NCBI RefSeq assembly: GCF_003576645.1
Contig: NC_044925.1
Span: 18,157,600 to 18,221,599, forward strand
Reading direction: 5' to 3'
DNA: 64,000 nt
From: Ipomoea triloba
Taxonomy: Eukaryota; Streptophyta; Magnoliopsida; Solanales; Convolvulaceae
This document shows positions 48,193 through 59,104 of this stretch, in pieces. The position numbers and the translations under genes are program-made. Under the pieces are notes generated by a model, which saw only the letters and a program-made list of their open reading frames with translations, did no database searches and was not told where the DNA came from. Position 1 is the stretch's first letter; each line of letters begins with the position of its first letter.

Positions 48193-48346
48193 TTAAGCGA
48201 TTTGCGAATCGTGCTGCCCACTTAGTTGCTCGGGAGGCCGTTTCTTTGTCAGGTTGCGGAGAATGGTTTGATGACCCTCCTCCTTTTCTTGTGGATTGTA
48301 TTTCTTCTGAGTTAATGAATTAAGTCTTTTCTTTCAAAAAGAAAAA
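48193..48346 (+). mobile_element. 5'-truncated LINE with 21-bp TSD
   Basis: Reads FVKRFANRAAHLVAREAVSL then GEWFDDPPPFLVDCISSELM and a stop, the C-terminal end of a plant LINE ORF2 RNase H region, then a short trailer and poly(A). Flanked by a 21-base direct repeat (aaaaactgtacatatac plus tttg) at 48172-48192 and about 48347-48367. A complete record of one target-primed insertion. Confidence 0.88.
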
Positions 48347-48625
48347 AAAAACTGTACATATACTTTGAGTGGTTGGAGGTTTATTATGGAAGGAAGGGAT
48401 TATATTCAAAGAGAGCCAATATATTATATTATATATATTCCCAAACCACAGCATCGACAATCTATTTACACCTCAACGATTTCGTCTTAATTAATTCCTC
48501 CAATTAAGTTGTTACCAAAAGTGTAACCTTTTTTGCCAATTCAGTCAAAATATTCACCAATATATATATATATTCTCATCATTACCATCATCAACCTCTT
48601 CAACCAATATCATATCATCTTCTTC

Positions 48626-49660
48626 ATGGCTTCCAAACTCTTTTCAGCTCTCTTCCTTCTGTTGGTGGTTGTTTCATGTAAGTCCATTCATCGTTCATAC
48701 CTTTCACCCATAAAATATTTTACAGCGGGGTACATCATATGCTGAGTTTAGGGCTATCCTTTCTTTCTAAGAGTATATCTCACTTTCAAAAATGGATCAT
48801 ACTTTCATATCATTAAATTTATAATTTCTTTACTATTTTCGCAGCATCTTACAATTCCAACACACTTTTAAAAGTGGATCCGATCCCATTCTCATATCAC
48901 ACTTAAAAATTATTTTTTTTCAAGTACAAACACACAAAAAGAGTAACCACAATAGTGGTTTTTGTTCAGTTTTTTTAGAAATTTTGAGTGAAGTGGAAAA
49001 GAGAGAATGATTGAGGTCATACTGCAAGAACTTGATTTTTGTCTGTTAAGTGTGCCCTACCACAATGCAACAACAATGCCATTTGTCGCGTGAGGCGCAG
49101 CAACTAATGTACTTTTTTTTTTTTTTCCATTTCTTGTTTGTTTAGTTCCCTCCCCCATTCTCTTCTACTTGGCATTGACATCTTAAAATTTGTGCAAAAC
49201 AGCAATCAACTATTGAGGATGCTTTTAAAAAAGTACAAACATTGCGCTACCATTTGGCATCTTTTTAGCCTTGTTGCAAGCTTGGTATTCTAATAACAAG
49301 CTTGCAACACACCCGGCAAGCAAAAAAAAAAATATTTTTTTCATTTTCCACATCATATATCTTGCAAGCTCTATCCTTTTAGGGATAGGATTAACCTAAG
49401 AGTAGAAATGACATATTTGATAAACAACTTCACGATCATATGTGAAAACACTAATGTAAATTCAGTTCATAATGATTGCAGGTATTTGGAGTGGTGGTGA
49501 AGCAAAGGAGTATAATGGTTTGCCATGCAAGACAGATAAGGATTGTGGAGCTCCGCTAAGTGCTTGCTATTGTTTCTATCTTGATGAGTACTGTATTTGT
49601 TTTAAGAAACCACCTAGGCCCCCGGTTGGTCCACCCGAACCTCCCACTTACAAACATTAA
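48626..49660 (+). CDS. Secreted six-cysteine peptide with proline-rich tail, two exons
   Basis: Exons 48626-48677 and 49482-49660 (GT-AG intron of 804 bases) give a 76-residue precursor. Residues 1-17 (MASKLFSALFLLLVVVS) are a classical signal peptide; cleavage is likely between about 17 and 26. The mature part has six cysteines spaced C-x5-C-x6-C-x-C-x6-C-x-C (from CKTDKDCGAPLSAC onward) followed by a PPRPPVGPPEPP tail. An intron at the end of the signal peptide is typical of plant cysteine-rich secreted peptides such as defensin-like and knottin-type inhibitors. The CKTxxDC start recalls small protease inhibitor and defence peptides, but the spacing fits none I can name. TATA-like sequence lies around 48420-48440. 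Role unknown; defence or signalling are inferences. Confidence 0.75.
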
Positions 49661-49741
49661 TTAAGAGCTGTTCTAGCCTGTTCATCAAACTACTAAACCA
49701 TCATTTCAATTCCATCTCAGAAGTAAGTAATAAATAAAACC

Positions 49742-49882
49742 CAGATTTGATTTCCTGAGATTAATAGGAATAGTACTTTCACTTTGGCTCTATGTGTGAA
49801 TTTCTGATTGATCCTGATTTGATTTCCTAAGATTAAAAGGAATAATACTTTGACTTTGGCTCTATGTGTGAATTTCTGGTTG
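49742..49882. repeat. ~72-bp tandem duplication downstream of the peptide gene
   Basis: 'gatttgatttcctgagatta' through 'ctctatgtgtgaatttctg' occurs twice with a few substitutions. It probably lies in the 3' UTR or just beyond. Confidence 0.85.
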
Positions 49883-51219
49883 AATGACTTTTTAGTGAAA
49901 TATGTGATTTTGATTATTGTTGTTGTTGGTGTTGTTATTAAAGAATATTTTATTAGAAAAATTCTAGCATAGCCATCTTGCAAATCCTCCACGGGCTGAT
50001 TTTAATTTTTTTTTGAGTGAGGACGAAGTTCAAATGAATTAAAAAATGTCGATCTATAACAAAAGAATATTTTTGAAATTCTGCTCTCAAGTTAAAGTAG
50101 GATGGAGGAGAATTGTGAATTGAGATCAATCTTAGGACTTAAATCCCTCATCCTCAAATTGAAATCTTAAGTTGAAAAGGATGAAAATGACATTAAAATT
50201 TTTAGATTTTGACATGTCTTAAATAGAGGGGTGACTAGCGTGATTAATTTATTACTAAAATAATAGTTGTGATACCAAAATTGGTAAGCATGTGAACCAA
50301 TATTGTCATTTTTGTAATAGTCGTGGAATCAAAATTAGTATTTGCTCAATAATTTTTATCTACATTATTTTATTTTTATGTGTATATATACATTCATATA
50401 TATAAGAGAGGGTAGGAGGGGTGAAGGTGGGCAACTGCCCCATTACCCCTCCCTCTAGATCTGCCCCGGCCTATCCTATATGTTGCCGAAAGCACATGTA
50501 CATTTTGATAGCAACTTTTAACAATAAATAAATAAAATATGTCAAGAACCTTGTACTCAAATAATACATCAGTGACTCTTTGATAGAAGGTTACAGGAGA
50601 TTTTTCACTGTTGTTTGCAACAGATCGATCTGTTGCGACCAACAACAAGAATTTGTTGATGTTTGTAGCAACAAATGTTGTTGTGAATGGTTTGTAACAA
50701 TTATAATTTTTGTAACAATTATAATTGTTGTGAATAGTAGCAAAACTAGTTGTTGTTTGTAACAATAATAATTTTTTTGCTATATTTTTATTATTATACA
50801 AATGTGTGAAAATAAAAAAATAAAAATCTAAAGTATATGAGTATTTATGAAAGTTTTGAAGCACACACAGTAAAATTTGATAGGAATAGATGAAAAGTTT
50901 GTCTGGTTTAGATAGAGAAAAAACAAGATCTGTAGAGATAATTGAAAAGTTTGGGGTTGAATTTTAACTATTTATATTTGTGAACAAAAAGTCTACATAA
51001 ATCTTATTATGGTATAGTGTCTATAAAAGTTAATAAATATTTGAACATTAATTAGTAGAGACTCGAATATCACCAATCTTTTGAAGTCTTTAAAAGTTTA
51101 TAAAAGTCTTGATTGAATACACTCCTTAAGTGTTTTTTTTTTTAATTTTTTTAAAATATTTTTCTAAGTAACTTTTTTTTTTTTTTGTCTAAGTGTTGTT
51201 TTATTGAATTTGTCTAAGG
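49883..51219. other. No gene; transposon-like scraps
   Basis: AT-rich. 50394-50470 carries a 'gggtaggaggggtgaaggtg' segment like the hAT element interior at 31375. 50600-50775 has repeated inverted motifs (caacaaatgttgttg, taacaattataat) reminiscent of CACTA subterminal repeats. No coding signal. Confidence 0.4.
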
Positions 51220-51310
51220 CGGTCGCGGTCGGCGGTGGCTGCAGCGACGGGAGCGGCGGCTGTGGTGGGCGGTGGCTGTCGCGGTCACGGTGGGGAGGGC
51301 GGTGGCTGTG
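51220..51310. repeat. GC-rich GGC/GGT tract
   Basis: A sharp compositional island ('gcggtcgcggtcggcggtgg', 'gggcggtggctgtcgcgg') in AT-rich DNA, with imperfect short repeats. No ORF with known similarity; perhaps a captured or transposon-internal segment. Confidence 0.6.
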
Positions 51311-51496
51311 TGGGTGTGTGTAATGTTATCAGATCTAGTTTGGTTATCATATCTGGTTTGGTTATCAGATTTGGTTTTGGCTGTGTGTGATGTTTATTAA
51401 GAACCTACGGCGTCGGTTGGTGACACAACTGACGCCGTATGGTTTTATTTTATTATTATTTTTTTTAAAATCGGAAAATCTGAATTAGGGAAACAA

Positions 51497-51501
<5 letters not shown>

Positions 51502-51550
<49 letters not shown>

Positions 51551-51629
51551 TTTTAATTATACTATACGGCGTCGGTTCGCCGCCGAACCGACGCCGTAAG
51601 GTATATTTAAAAATATATATATATATATA
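51502..51629. repeat. Copy of 52368-52498 beside an assembly gap
   Basis: A (TA)n run, then 'ttttttaattatactatacg' and a hairpin around 'gcgtcggttcgccgccgaac', then 'ggtatatttaaaaa' and (TA)n. The same sequence appears at 52368-52498 with no difference seen outside the TA runs. Confidence 0.85.
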
Positions 51630-51711
51630 NNNNNNNNNNNNNNNNNNNNNNNNNNNNNNNNNNNNNNNNNNNNNNNNNNNNNNNNNNNNNNNNNNNNNNN
51701 NNNNNNNNNNN
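51630..51711. other. Assembly gap (82 N)
   Basis: Run of 82 N between a (TA)n tract and a copia fragment. Confidence 0.95.
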
Positions 51712-51712
51712 A

Positions 51713-52021
51713 GGGAGTTGTTGTGCACAAATTTTGTGGATGAAACAACAGTTAAAGGATTATGGAATTAATTGCGATGATGTTAGTATTTTTTGTGACA
51801 ATACTAGTGCAATCGCGATTACCCAAAATCCTGTACTTCATTCACGAACCAAGCACATTGATGTAAGACACCATTTCATCCGGGATCACATCGAAAAGAA
51901 AGATCTAAAGATTGAGTACATACCCACTGAAAATCAAATTGCGGACATCCTTACAAAGCCTTTATGCGAATCAAGATTCATCACTCTAAGGCATGAAATG
52001 GGCATGATTGAATTGAGCTAA
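51713..52021 (+). pseudogene. Ty1/copia RNase H C-terminal fragment
   Basis: Reads SCCAQILWMKQQLKDYGINC, FCDNTSAIAITQNPVLHSRT, KHIDVRHHFIRDHIEK and ENQIADILTKPL, the classic end of copia pol (C-D-N-x-S-A-I, H-S-R-T-K-H-I-x-x-R-x-H, Q-x-A-D-I-x-T-K). Open to its natural stop at 52021, but everything upstream is lost in the gap. 52022-52360 may be the following 3' region of the element; no LTR boundary is clear. Confidence 0.9.
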
Positions 52022-52365
52022 GTATCTAAATCTTAATCTCTAATTATAGCTCAAGTATATGTTTTTATTTGCATGTAACGTTGCATAAGTTTATATGTTA
52101 TATAAGTGTGTTTGGTGATTTATTCCTATGGCATTTCATGATTATCTACCATTATCTTAATTATTAGAATGGCATGTACAATACACACACAATCACGTAG
52201 ATATATGCTTTCCCGTAGTAATCCTTTATTGCACTACATGTTTTTGTTTGTTTGTTAAAATAGTAAGCATTTTATGTAATTCTTTTATCCTTGGATTCGT
52301 AAAGTAGAAAAGGTTTGAGGATTGCCTGTTTTGATGGATTATGTATTACGAAAAATTTAAAAAAA

Positions 52366-52419
<54 letters not shown>

Positions 52420-52429
52420 TTTTAATTAT

Positions 52430-52693
52430 ACTATACGGCGTCGGTTCGCCGCCGAACCGACGCCGTAAGGTATATTTAAAAATATATATATATATATATA
52501 CGACGTTGGTTCACTTATGAACCGACGTCGTATAGTATTTAAATATTTTTTAATTATGTACGACGTCGGTTTTATACGAAAACCGACGTCGTATCCATTT
52601 TTTAAAAAATTCTAAATATAAGTAATTTTTTGACGTTGGTTTTTTAAAAAATCAACGTTATTTAGGCGACGTTAAATGTATTTCCTGTAGTAG
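52430..52693. mobile_element. CACTA-like transposon end with hairpin subterminal repeats
   Basis: Several short palindromes of 'acgacgtcggtt'/'aaccgacgtcgt' type (52438-52467, 52499-52533, 52560-52592), then 'gcgacgttaaatgt' and 'atttcctgtagtag' at the end. The terminus resembles the complement of CACTACAGGAAA. A related hairpin is at about 51405-51440. Confidence 0.55.
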
Positions 52694-53197
52694 TGAAATA
52701 TTCTCCCAAGTATAATGATTATTAAAAACTATTATATTTTATCGTTGGAATGTTATCTATTTAAAAATATCAAATGCGCATAAAACAACACACCAATGAC
52801 CACAGATAAATAAAATCATTGTCGTTTTAAAAATATGACAAAGACAACGGACTTTTAAAACCGCTGTCGTTGAAGTGTTGTGCATTCAAAGTGCACTTAA
52901 AGACAACACACTAAAAATAACGGATAAATAAAATTGTTGTCGTCATTTAAAAGAACACACACAAAGCCAACAGATTTTTAAAATCATTGTAGAAGTATTG
53001 CCTTTTTACGAAATAGTCAACGACATCACGCTAAAGACAATGGTTTGCTAAAAATCGTTGTCTTTATAATAAAAAAAAGTATTTGGTAAAAAACAATGAT
53101 TTTTGACAAAATTATTGTCTTCTATATAAGAGATAGCATTTTGGTCAAAAACCATTGTCTTTATACTATTGTTTATGTGCATTTTCTTGTAGGAGCG
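52694..53197. mobile_element. Second CACTA-like segment
   Basis: Repeated motifs 'gacaacggacttttaaaacc', 'aaagacaatggtttgc' and 'aaaaaccattgtctttat' in both orientations are typical CACTA subterminal repeats; it ends 'tgcattttcttgtag'. A short relative is at about 60155-60225. Confidence 0.5.
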
Positions 53198-53331
53198 GCG
53201 ACAATTTAGATAGGTGTAAATAAATGTAGATAAATAAGAAAGAGAAACTTCATAAATAATGATAATGATTATTAAATAAAGTTACGAATGTTTTTAGATT
53301 TCAATGTTTTGAAAAATATAAAAAACTATTT

Positions 53332-53499
53332 GCTAAGACCTTGTAGTTTAGTGACACATGGTTGCACTCTTATATAAAGGGGGTCTCAGTGGAGTCGATA
53401 TTGACTCTTTGTGCTTTAGTAAGTTGAGAAAGTAGTTATAAACATATATTACATTGTAACAGAGTCGGTAGTACTCAAAAAGACAAAAAAAAAAAAAAA
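53332..53499 (+). mobile_element. SINE family a, with poly(A)
   Basis: 'gctaagaccttgtagtttag' (A box region), 'gtcgatattgactctttgtg' (B box region), body 'agttgagaaagtagttataa' and 'acattgtaacagagtcggta', ending in an A run. Lies just left of MIR395 module 2. Confidence 0.75.
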
Positions 53500-53809
53500 C
53501 TATTTCACACCTTCTTTGGGTTGAAAGGATTTTTTAAAAAACAAAATTGCCTAGTTTTTTTTTGTTTGTTTCCAAATTTCTAAAATATTTCATTTGAACT
53601 CCAAAAAAAAAAAAAAAAAAAAAAAAGATTGCAGAATTAGAAAATTTTCCACTCCCAAAATGAGATAAGCACTAAAATATAATGAATGAAAAATGAAAAA
53701 TTAGAGAAATAAAAACGGCAAAAATTGAAATAATAATGTCTCAGCATCACCATTCGGATTTAACTCTATAACCTTTATGTTTCTACTAAACAAAACTTTC
53801 TCATCAAAT

Positions 53810-53908
53810 GAGCCCAAGAGTTCCCCCAAAACACTTCAACATGTAAGTAGTTGCAATAAGGATGTCCACTACTACTAATGAAGTGTTATGGAGGAACTCT
53901 AGGGGACA
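53810..53908 (-). ncRNA. MIR395: MIR395 precursor hairpin 2B
   Basis: Mature-position sequence on minus (53839-53818) is TTGAAGTG, four T, then GGGGGAACTC: miR395 with one extra T. The 5' arm is minus 'agagttcctccataacactt' (53900-53881). The extra T could shift pairing or target match, so the product may be weaker or offset. Loop about 40 bases. Confidence 0.8.
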
Positions 53909-53992
53909 TCTCATAATAATCTCTTCAATGTCCTTAATTAAAAAACATTACATGCATTAATCTCCCAATCACGATATTGTTGTATGTCAAGT

Positions 53993-54122
53993 AGTCCACA
54001 GAGTTCCCCCAAACACTTCAGTAAGCTGGCAATATATAATGCCCTTTAATTTCTCATAAGTTGAAGGCATATATATGCATATACGCCGCATATTGAAGTG
54101 CTCAACGGAACTCCATGGAAAA
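53993..54122 (-). ncRNA. MIR395: MIR395 precursor hairpin 2A
   Basis: Mature sequence on minus (54021-54001) is C plus TGAAGTGTTTGGGGGAACTC, the canonical miR395. The 5' arm (about 54114-54093) is minus 'gagttccgttgagcacttca', pairing with one extra mismatch compared with 3A. The loop of ~70 bases can fold further (tatatgcatatac). Confidence 0.92.
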
Positions 54123-54195
54123 CCTGACCATATTTTTATATGTACTTCTGTTGCTTCTAGTTTCTACGTTGGGGAAGCTGATGCAGGAAGGTTTG

Positions 54196-54204
54196 CTATA
54201 TATA
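54196..54204 (-). promoter_or_regulatory. TATA-like element of MIR395 module 2
   Basis: TATATATAG on minus, 74 bases before hairpin 2A, in the same conserved context as in modules 1 and 3. Module homology continues right to about 54500. Confidence 0.55.
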
Positions 54205-54724
54205 CTCATTTCTCAATTGCAGAAAAATAAATAAAAACTATTTTAGAGCAAGAAACTGGGAAGAATACAATTGCAAGCATGAACCTGGTCTGAAATGTGG
54301 GTTGAGGGAGATAAATGGAATAAACAAACTGTGATTAAAAAGGTTTTATCCATGCATATGGCTGCAGGATATTCTACCACTTTTAGAAATTCCTTTCAGA
54401 TGGCCGCATAAGTACTTGTAGTCCTTAGCAACAGATCTTGACTTCCCAAGATACATATTAACCTTAATATGGCTTTCTGCAAAATCACTGTTCCATGGAC
54501 TCTACTGGAGCACCTTATCTGAAAATCAACAAACTAAAATATGATGCAAAAGCTCCTATAAGATCTATTATCTTACCTATCCACATAAATATTACTAGTA
54601 CATTTTTTCTCCTAAGTATCTATTATATTCTACCACTAAATATTGTATTTTAATTTAGAATTGAAGTACTACATTTTTCATCAAAAGTTTCATATTTTTA
54701 CTTAAATTAAAAGCATTATAATTT

Positions 54725-54880
54725 GCCAAGACCTTGTGTTCTAGTGGCATCCGGTGTCCCGGTTAACACTCTCACATGGATGATGGGAGTGGGTTTGACT
54801 CTTTGTGCTTCAGTAGGTTGAGAAAGTAGTTATGAACAGATACTACATTGTAACAGAGTCAGTAGTACTCAAAAAAAAAA
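54725..54880 (+). mobile_element. SINE family a, full copy with 14-bp TSD
   Basis: Full copy: 'gccaagaccttgtgttctag' and 'tggcatccggtgtcccggtt' (A box region), 'gagtgggtttgactc' (B box), body and (A)n tail. Flanked by 'aagcattataattt' at 54711-54724 and 54881-54894, a perfect target duplication. It defines the family used to call the other copies. Confidence 0.92.
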
Positions 54881-54885
54881 AAGCA

Positions 54886-55180
54886 TTATAATTTTTATTA
54901 TAAGTAACTGATGGATATATTGAAAATGGCCCAATAATAGAGACTCGGGAGTCTATGAGCCCATCACTCGGGGTCCAAGAAGATGACTTAATCTTGTGAC
55001 CTATCGCATGGGCTTTGACTTAGTCTTATGGCCCACTGTGAAATTAGCGGCGAATTTTACTCGGGACCAGGGATCACACAGCTGTTTGGACCATGGTCCA
55101 AAACAACGCCATTCCTTTTAATGATTAATGAAAAGAAACGACACTCGTTTCAGAAATTTCATTTTATGCGGGGAAGTATT
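54886..55180. repeat. Segment shared with 62450-62755
   Basis: 'tttttattataagtaactga', 'agtctatgagcccatc', 'gtgaaattagcggc' and 'ggaccatggtccaaaac' occur in the same order in both places. They follow MIR395 modules 2 and 3, so the duplication is larger than the hairpins. Confidence 0.75.
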
Positions 55181-55457
55181 TCAATTGTTATACTTTAAAT
55201 ATAGATTTAAAAATATATATCTAAATTCAAATCAAATGAAATTATTTCAATTTTAATTTTTAATTGAAATTAAAAAAAAATTAAAAATTAAAAATATCTA
55301 TAATATTAAAATATTAAATTAAATAGAATATTTCAATTAATTGTAAAAAAAATTAAATTTGGTAGAATTGTGTATACCAAATTTAAAAAATAACCAATTT
55401 ATGCAATATTAATTTGATTCTATACATCAAAATTAAAAACAACCATTGTATGCAATA

Positions 55458-56991
55458 TCTACTATACTAATAAGAGCCAAAGAGGGTTAGGCCTAAAATG
55501 GGTAAAAAAAATGGCGGTCAAATTATTTAATCAAATGGATGGTTCAGATGAATTATTTAATCAAATAGATGGTTAAGATAATTCAGATTAATATTATTAA
55601 TAGAGATTACCTAATTTAACATTACTTTTATGATTATCCGTTAAGTTTTCCGTTAAATATTCACTTCTCCGTTAATATTCCGTTAACTTTTAACTTACCC
55701 ATTAATTTCTATAAGAAAGATCTTAGGTTCGAACCTCATCTCAATCAAATTTGACATAATTAAGTTTCTCACTCTATTTACTCTTATTAAATTAAATAAA
55801 TTAGTAGCTACAACAAAAAATGATATATATGTATTTCTTTAATTTAGAATTATGTGTCTACAATACCTTTATTTGAAAAAATTATTCATTATCAAAAAAA
55901 TAAATTAAATAAGATAACTAATTTCATTAGTTATATTGTCTTTATTTTCTCTCATGCAGAGATTCTTTACATTCAAATTTATCAATTGATATTCATTACA
56001 TTGTCCATTATCTTATTTTTACAATATCTTGTAATTAAATATCAAAGTTATAGTACAAAATAATGTTATATATTTATTTACCAAGTATTTTATTAATACT
56101 ATGAAAAAAAATTTAAAATAATTTGAAGCTAATTATATTAACTACTTGGGGATTGGTTGACAAAGAGAGTACTCAAATAACCCAACAAATTAATACGGAA
56201 TCGCTCTATTTTACTCTTATTTAATTAAATAAATTAGTAGTTCACCAAAAAATGATACATATGTATTTCTTTAATACCATGAAAAAATAAAAAAAAATAG
56301 TTTGAAACCAATCATATTAACTACTTGGGGGATTTGTTGACAATGAAAGTACTCAAATAACTCATTACAATTGAAGCAAGAAACTACCTTTTAATATCTT
56401 TGAAATATATAATATTTTAAATTTTTAAATTTTTATTAATTTTTTTTCTTAAACTAGGGATTTCTTTATCCACAATAACTCATCCAACAATAATGGTTGA
56501 ATCAAATGAATCCCAAGCAGAACACCTAAAGAAAAGTCCATAGCTCCTATATCATAATCTCATTGCATAACGTTGTCATCTATGCTACCAACAATAACCG
56601 AATTGCAAATAACACACTACTAACAAAAAGGAAGAGAACAAATAGTAAAGATGAAGACAATGACAATATTACTCAAAAGAGAATTAAGAACACTTAGAAA
56701 AATTCAAATGAAAAGTAGTATTTATTTAGACTCTCATTTTTAGACCAAATATTTAGACTATTGATTTTACAAGGTTGCAAACATTTATTTTAATAATAAT
56801 TATAATGAATTTTCTATATTATATTGGATTCATATACTTTGAGTTAGATATTTAAATAAAAAAATTCGACATTCAATTACTCATGTATAAACTTCTCCTA
56901 TATAATATTGCATTTTGATATACTTTCAAATATTTATTTAAATATAAACATTGGGCATTAACTCATACGCGCAATGCCCGTATAAAACTAG
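55458..56991 (+). mobile_element. Complete non-autonomous Helitron
   Basis: Starts 'tctactatactaataagagc' after an A and ends with a hairpin (gggcatt ... aatgccc, 56953-56979), 'gtataaaa' and CTAG, followed by T. Insertion between A and T, the 5' TC, the 3' hairpin and CTAG are all diagnostic. About 1.5 kb, AT-rich, containing two related ~190-base segments (near 55790-56160 and 56210-56350) and no Rep/helicase ORF. Confidence 0.85.
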
Positions 56992-57472
56992 TTTAAATAT
57001 AATGTTTAAGGTTGAAGCTAAGGTTGAAATGTTGAATGAGCCACATATAATTCAAATTATATGTAATGAATTTTCGTGCAAATTAATGTATACAAATTTA
57101 TTAAGGTTATGAGTTATTTATGTAAATTATAGGTAATGATTCTATATACCAAATTTATTTACATATATACCTGTACCAATTTAAGGTATTCACTTAAATA
57201 TGATATAATTTTGTTAAGTATGGTAATTTTAATAACGATTCAATATTGGTATTAATATTTATTAATAAGACTATTACAATTTATTTTGTGATATTAATAT
57301 TTATTAATAAAACCATTACAATTTATTTTGGATTACAAAAATTATTTTAACACGGGTGACATTTTACTATTTTAAATTAACACTCAAAGAGCATTTTTTT
57401 TAAAGAAAACAATATAATAATACCACAATTAGCTTATTGTAGTTATTTTAGAATTTCATTTTTTAGTTCTTA
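56992..57472. other. No gene seen
   Basis: AT-rich spacer; 57225-57330 has two similar stretches around 'ttaatatttattaataa' and 'tacaatttattttg'. Confidence 0.4.
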
Positions 57473-57481
57473 TTTTTTCAT

Positions 57482-58677
57482 GGGAAAAGGGTCAAATAGG
57501 CCCTCGAACATTTTATAAAAAGTCAATTAGGTACATGAACTTTTAAAACGTGCAATTAGACCCTCAAATATGTCAAAATAAGGCAATGAAGCCCACGAAC
57601 CAGTAATTGACCTGTTATTACCGATCATTTAGATTTTCCGGCCACCGGCGACACTGTCCAACGACGACTGAATCGTCGCCGGTCGCCATCTCCAGCGAAT
57701 GGTCGCTTTCTCCGTGCAGAAGGCGACCAGAAATGGTCGCGTTCCCCGTGAAGAAGGCGACCATTTCTGGTCGCCTTCTCCTTGAAGAATGCGACCATTT
57801 CTAGTTGCCTTCTTCACGGAGAAGGCGACCGGTTCGATCGCCGGACAGTGTCGCCGGTGGCCGGAAAGTGCCGCTGGTGGGCGGAAAATCTAAATGACCG
57901 GTAATAACAGGTCAATTACTGGTTTGTGGGCTTCATTGCCTTATTTTGACATGTTTGAGGGTTTAATTGCACGTTTTAAATGTTCATGGACCTAGGCTAT
58001 GTTTGGCAAACCTAACTGAAACAGTAGCTGAAAGCTGAAAAGCTATTAGCTCGAAGCTGAAATCTGAATAGCTGTTAAGCTAGCTGTTATGCTTAAAAGT
58101 GTTTGGTAAAATTAGCTTTTTGATGAGTTGATAAATATAAAAAGACTAAAAATGACATCTTCATAAAAGTTAAATAGTTTTAAATTTAAATAGGTTTGTT
58201 TACATATTAAAATATAAAATAACGAAATTAATATAATTTAATAAAATATAAAGTAAGAACATATATTTAAAAATATATAAAGTAAAACAAGATGTTTATA
58301 ATTCATAAAATTAGTTCATACAAAAATTATTGTTCAAACACAAATATCAAATTAAAATTACAACGGAACATATTGAAGAAAAAATGCCAAAAGAGTTTTA
58401 ATTGGGAGGGATAAATGATGTCATTTATATAAAATAATAAGGATAAAGATGGAAAAAAGTTAAGAAGCTACTAGCTTATTTTTGAAAAGCTACATGAAGT
58501 AGCGTTTCAAAATAAGCTCTTATTTTAAGCTACTAGCTTATATTGAGAACATTACCAAACAAAGCTTATAGCTTATTAATAGCTTAAAATAAGCTATAAG
58601 CTCCTAAATAAGCTCTGCCAAACACAGCCTAATTGATTCCTTATGAAATGTTCGAGGGCCTATTTGACCCTTTTCCC
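57482..58677. mobile_element. Mutator-like element, 9-bp TSD, GC-rich centre
   Basis: Long inverted arms: left 'gggaaaagggtcaaatagg' onward through 'ccggccaccggcgacactgt', right the complements ending 'cctatttgacccttttccc'. Perfect 9-bp direct repeats 'ttttttcat' at 57473-57481 and 58678-58686. The centre (57640-57880) is GC-rich with repeated 'gaaggcgacca' phrases that could be captured gene sequence. The right arm is split by a nested MITE. Confidence 0.9.
57995..58629. mobile_element. MITE nested in the Mutator-like element, TA TSD
   Basis: Ends 'ggctatgtttggca' and 'tgccaaacacagcc' are inverted with one mismatch. Comparison with the uninterrupted left arm of the host element (complement 'tacctaattgac') shows the original 'acctaattga' became 'accta [element] taattga', so exactly TA was duplicated. 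Rich in 'agcttattttgaaaagct'-like palindromes; no ORF. Confidence 0.88.
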
Positions 58678-59104
58678 TTTTTTCATTGCAAATAAACTTT
58701 AGTCATTACAAACTTTCTATAACTATATAAAAATTAGTGTGAAAAATTAACTTTCTATGATATATAATTTTCTAATCTTAAAACAAATAAAGTCTAAAAT
58801 GAGCTGGAAAATGACATTTTTGTTTTAATATATATAGATGAGAAGATGTCAATTTCTTTTGTTATTTTTCTTTCTTTTTATTTTAATATGAATCTTGTAT
58901 CTCTTTTTGTTATGAAAATATTTGTGCTTAATATATTGCTCCGTAATAGTAATAATTAGAATTTGACTTGTATTTATTTGTGTATTTTGTATCCATGCAT
59001 TTATTATATATTCTGTCATTTTTATTATGGTTATTACATGTATACGTAAATAACAAGTAATAACTTTATTTGGTAAGCTTCTTTATATATATATATATAT
59101 ATAT

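Noticed and set aside
50394..50864. 156-codon minus-strand ORF
   Set aside because: Tyr/Asn/Lys-rich translation of AT-rich repeats with no domain and no splice or start evidence.
57607..57817. Overlapping 65- and 62-codon ORFs on both strands
   Set aside because: Both come from the near-palindromic GC-rich centre of the Mutator-like element; neither resembles a known protein.
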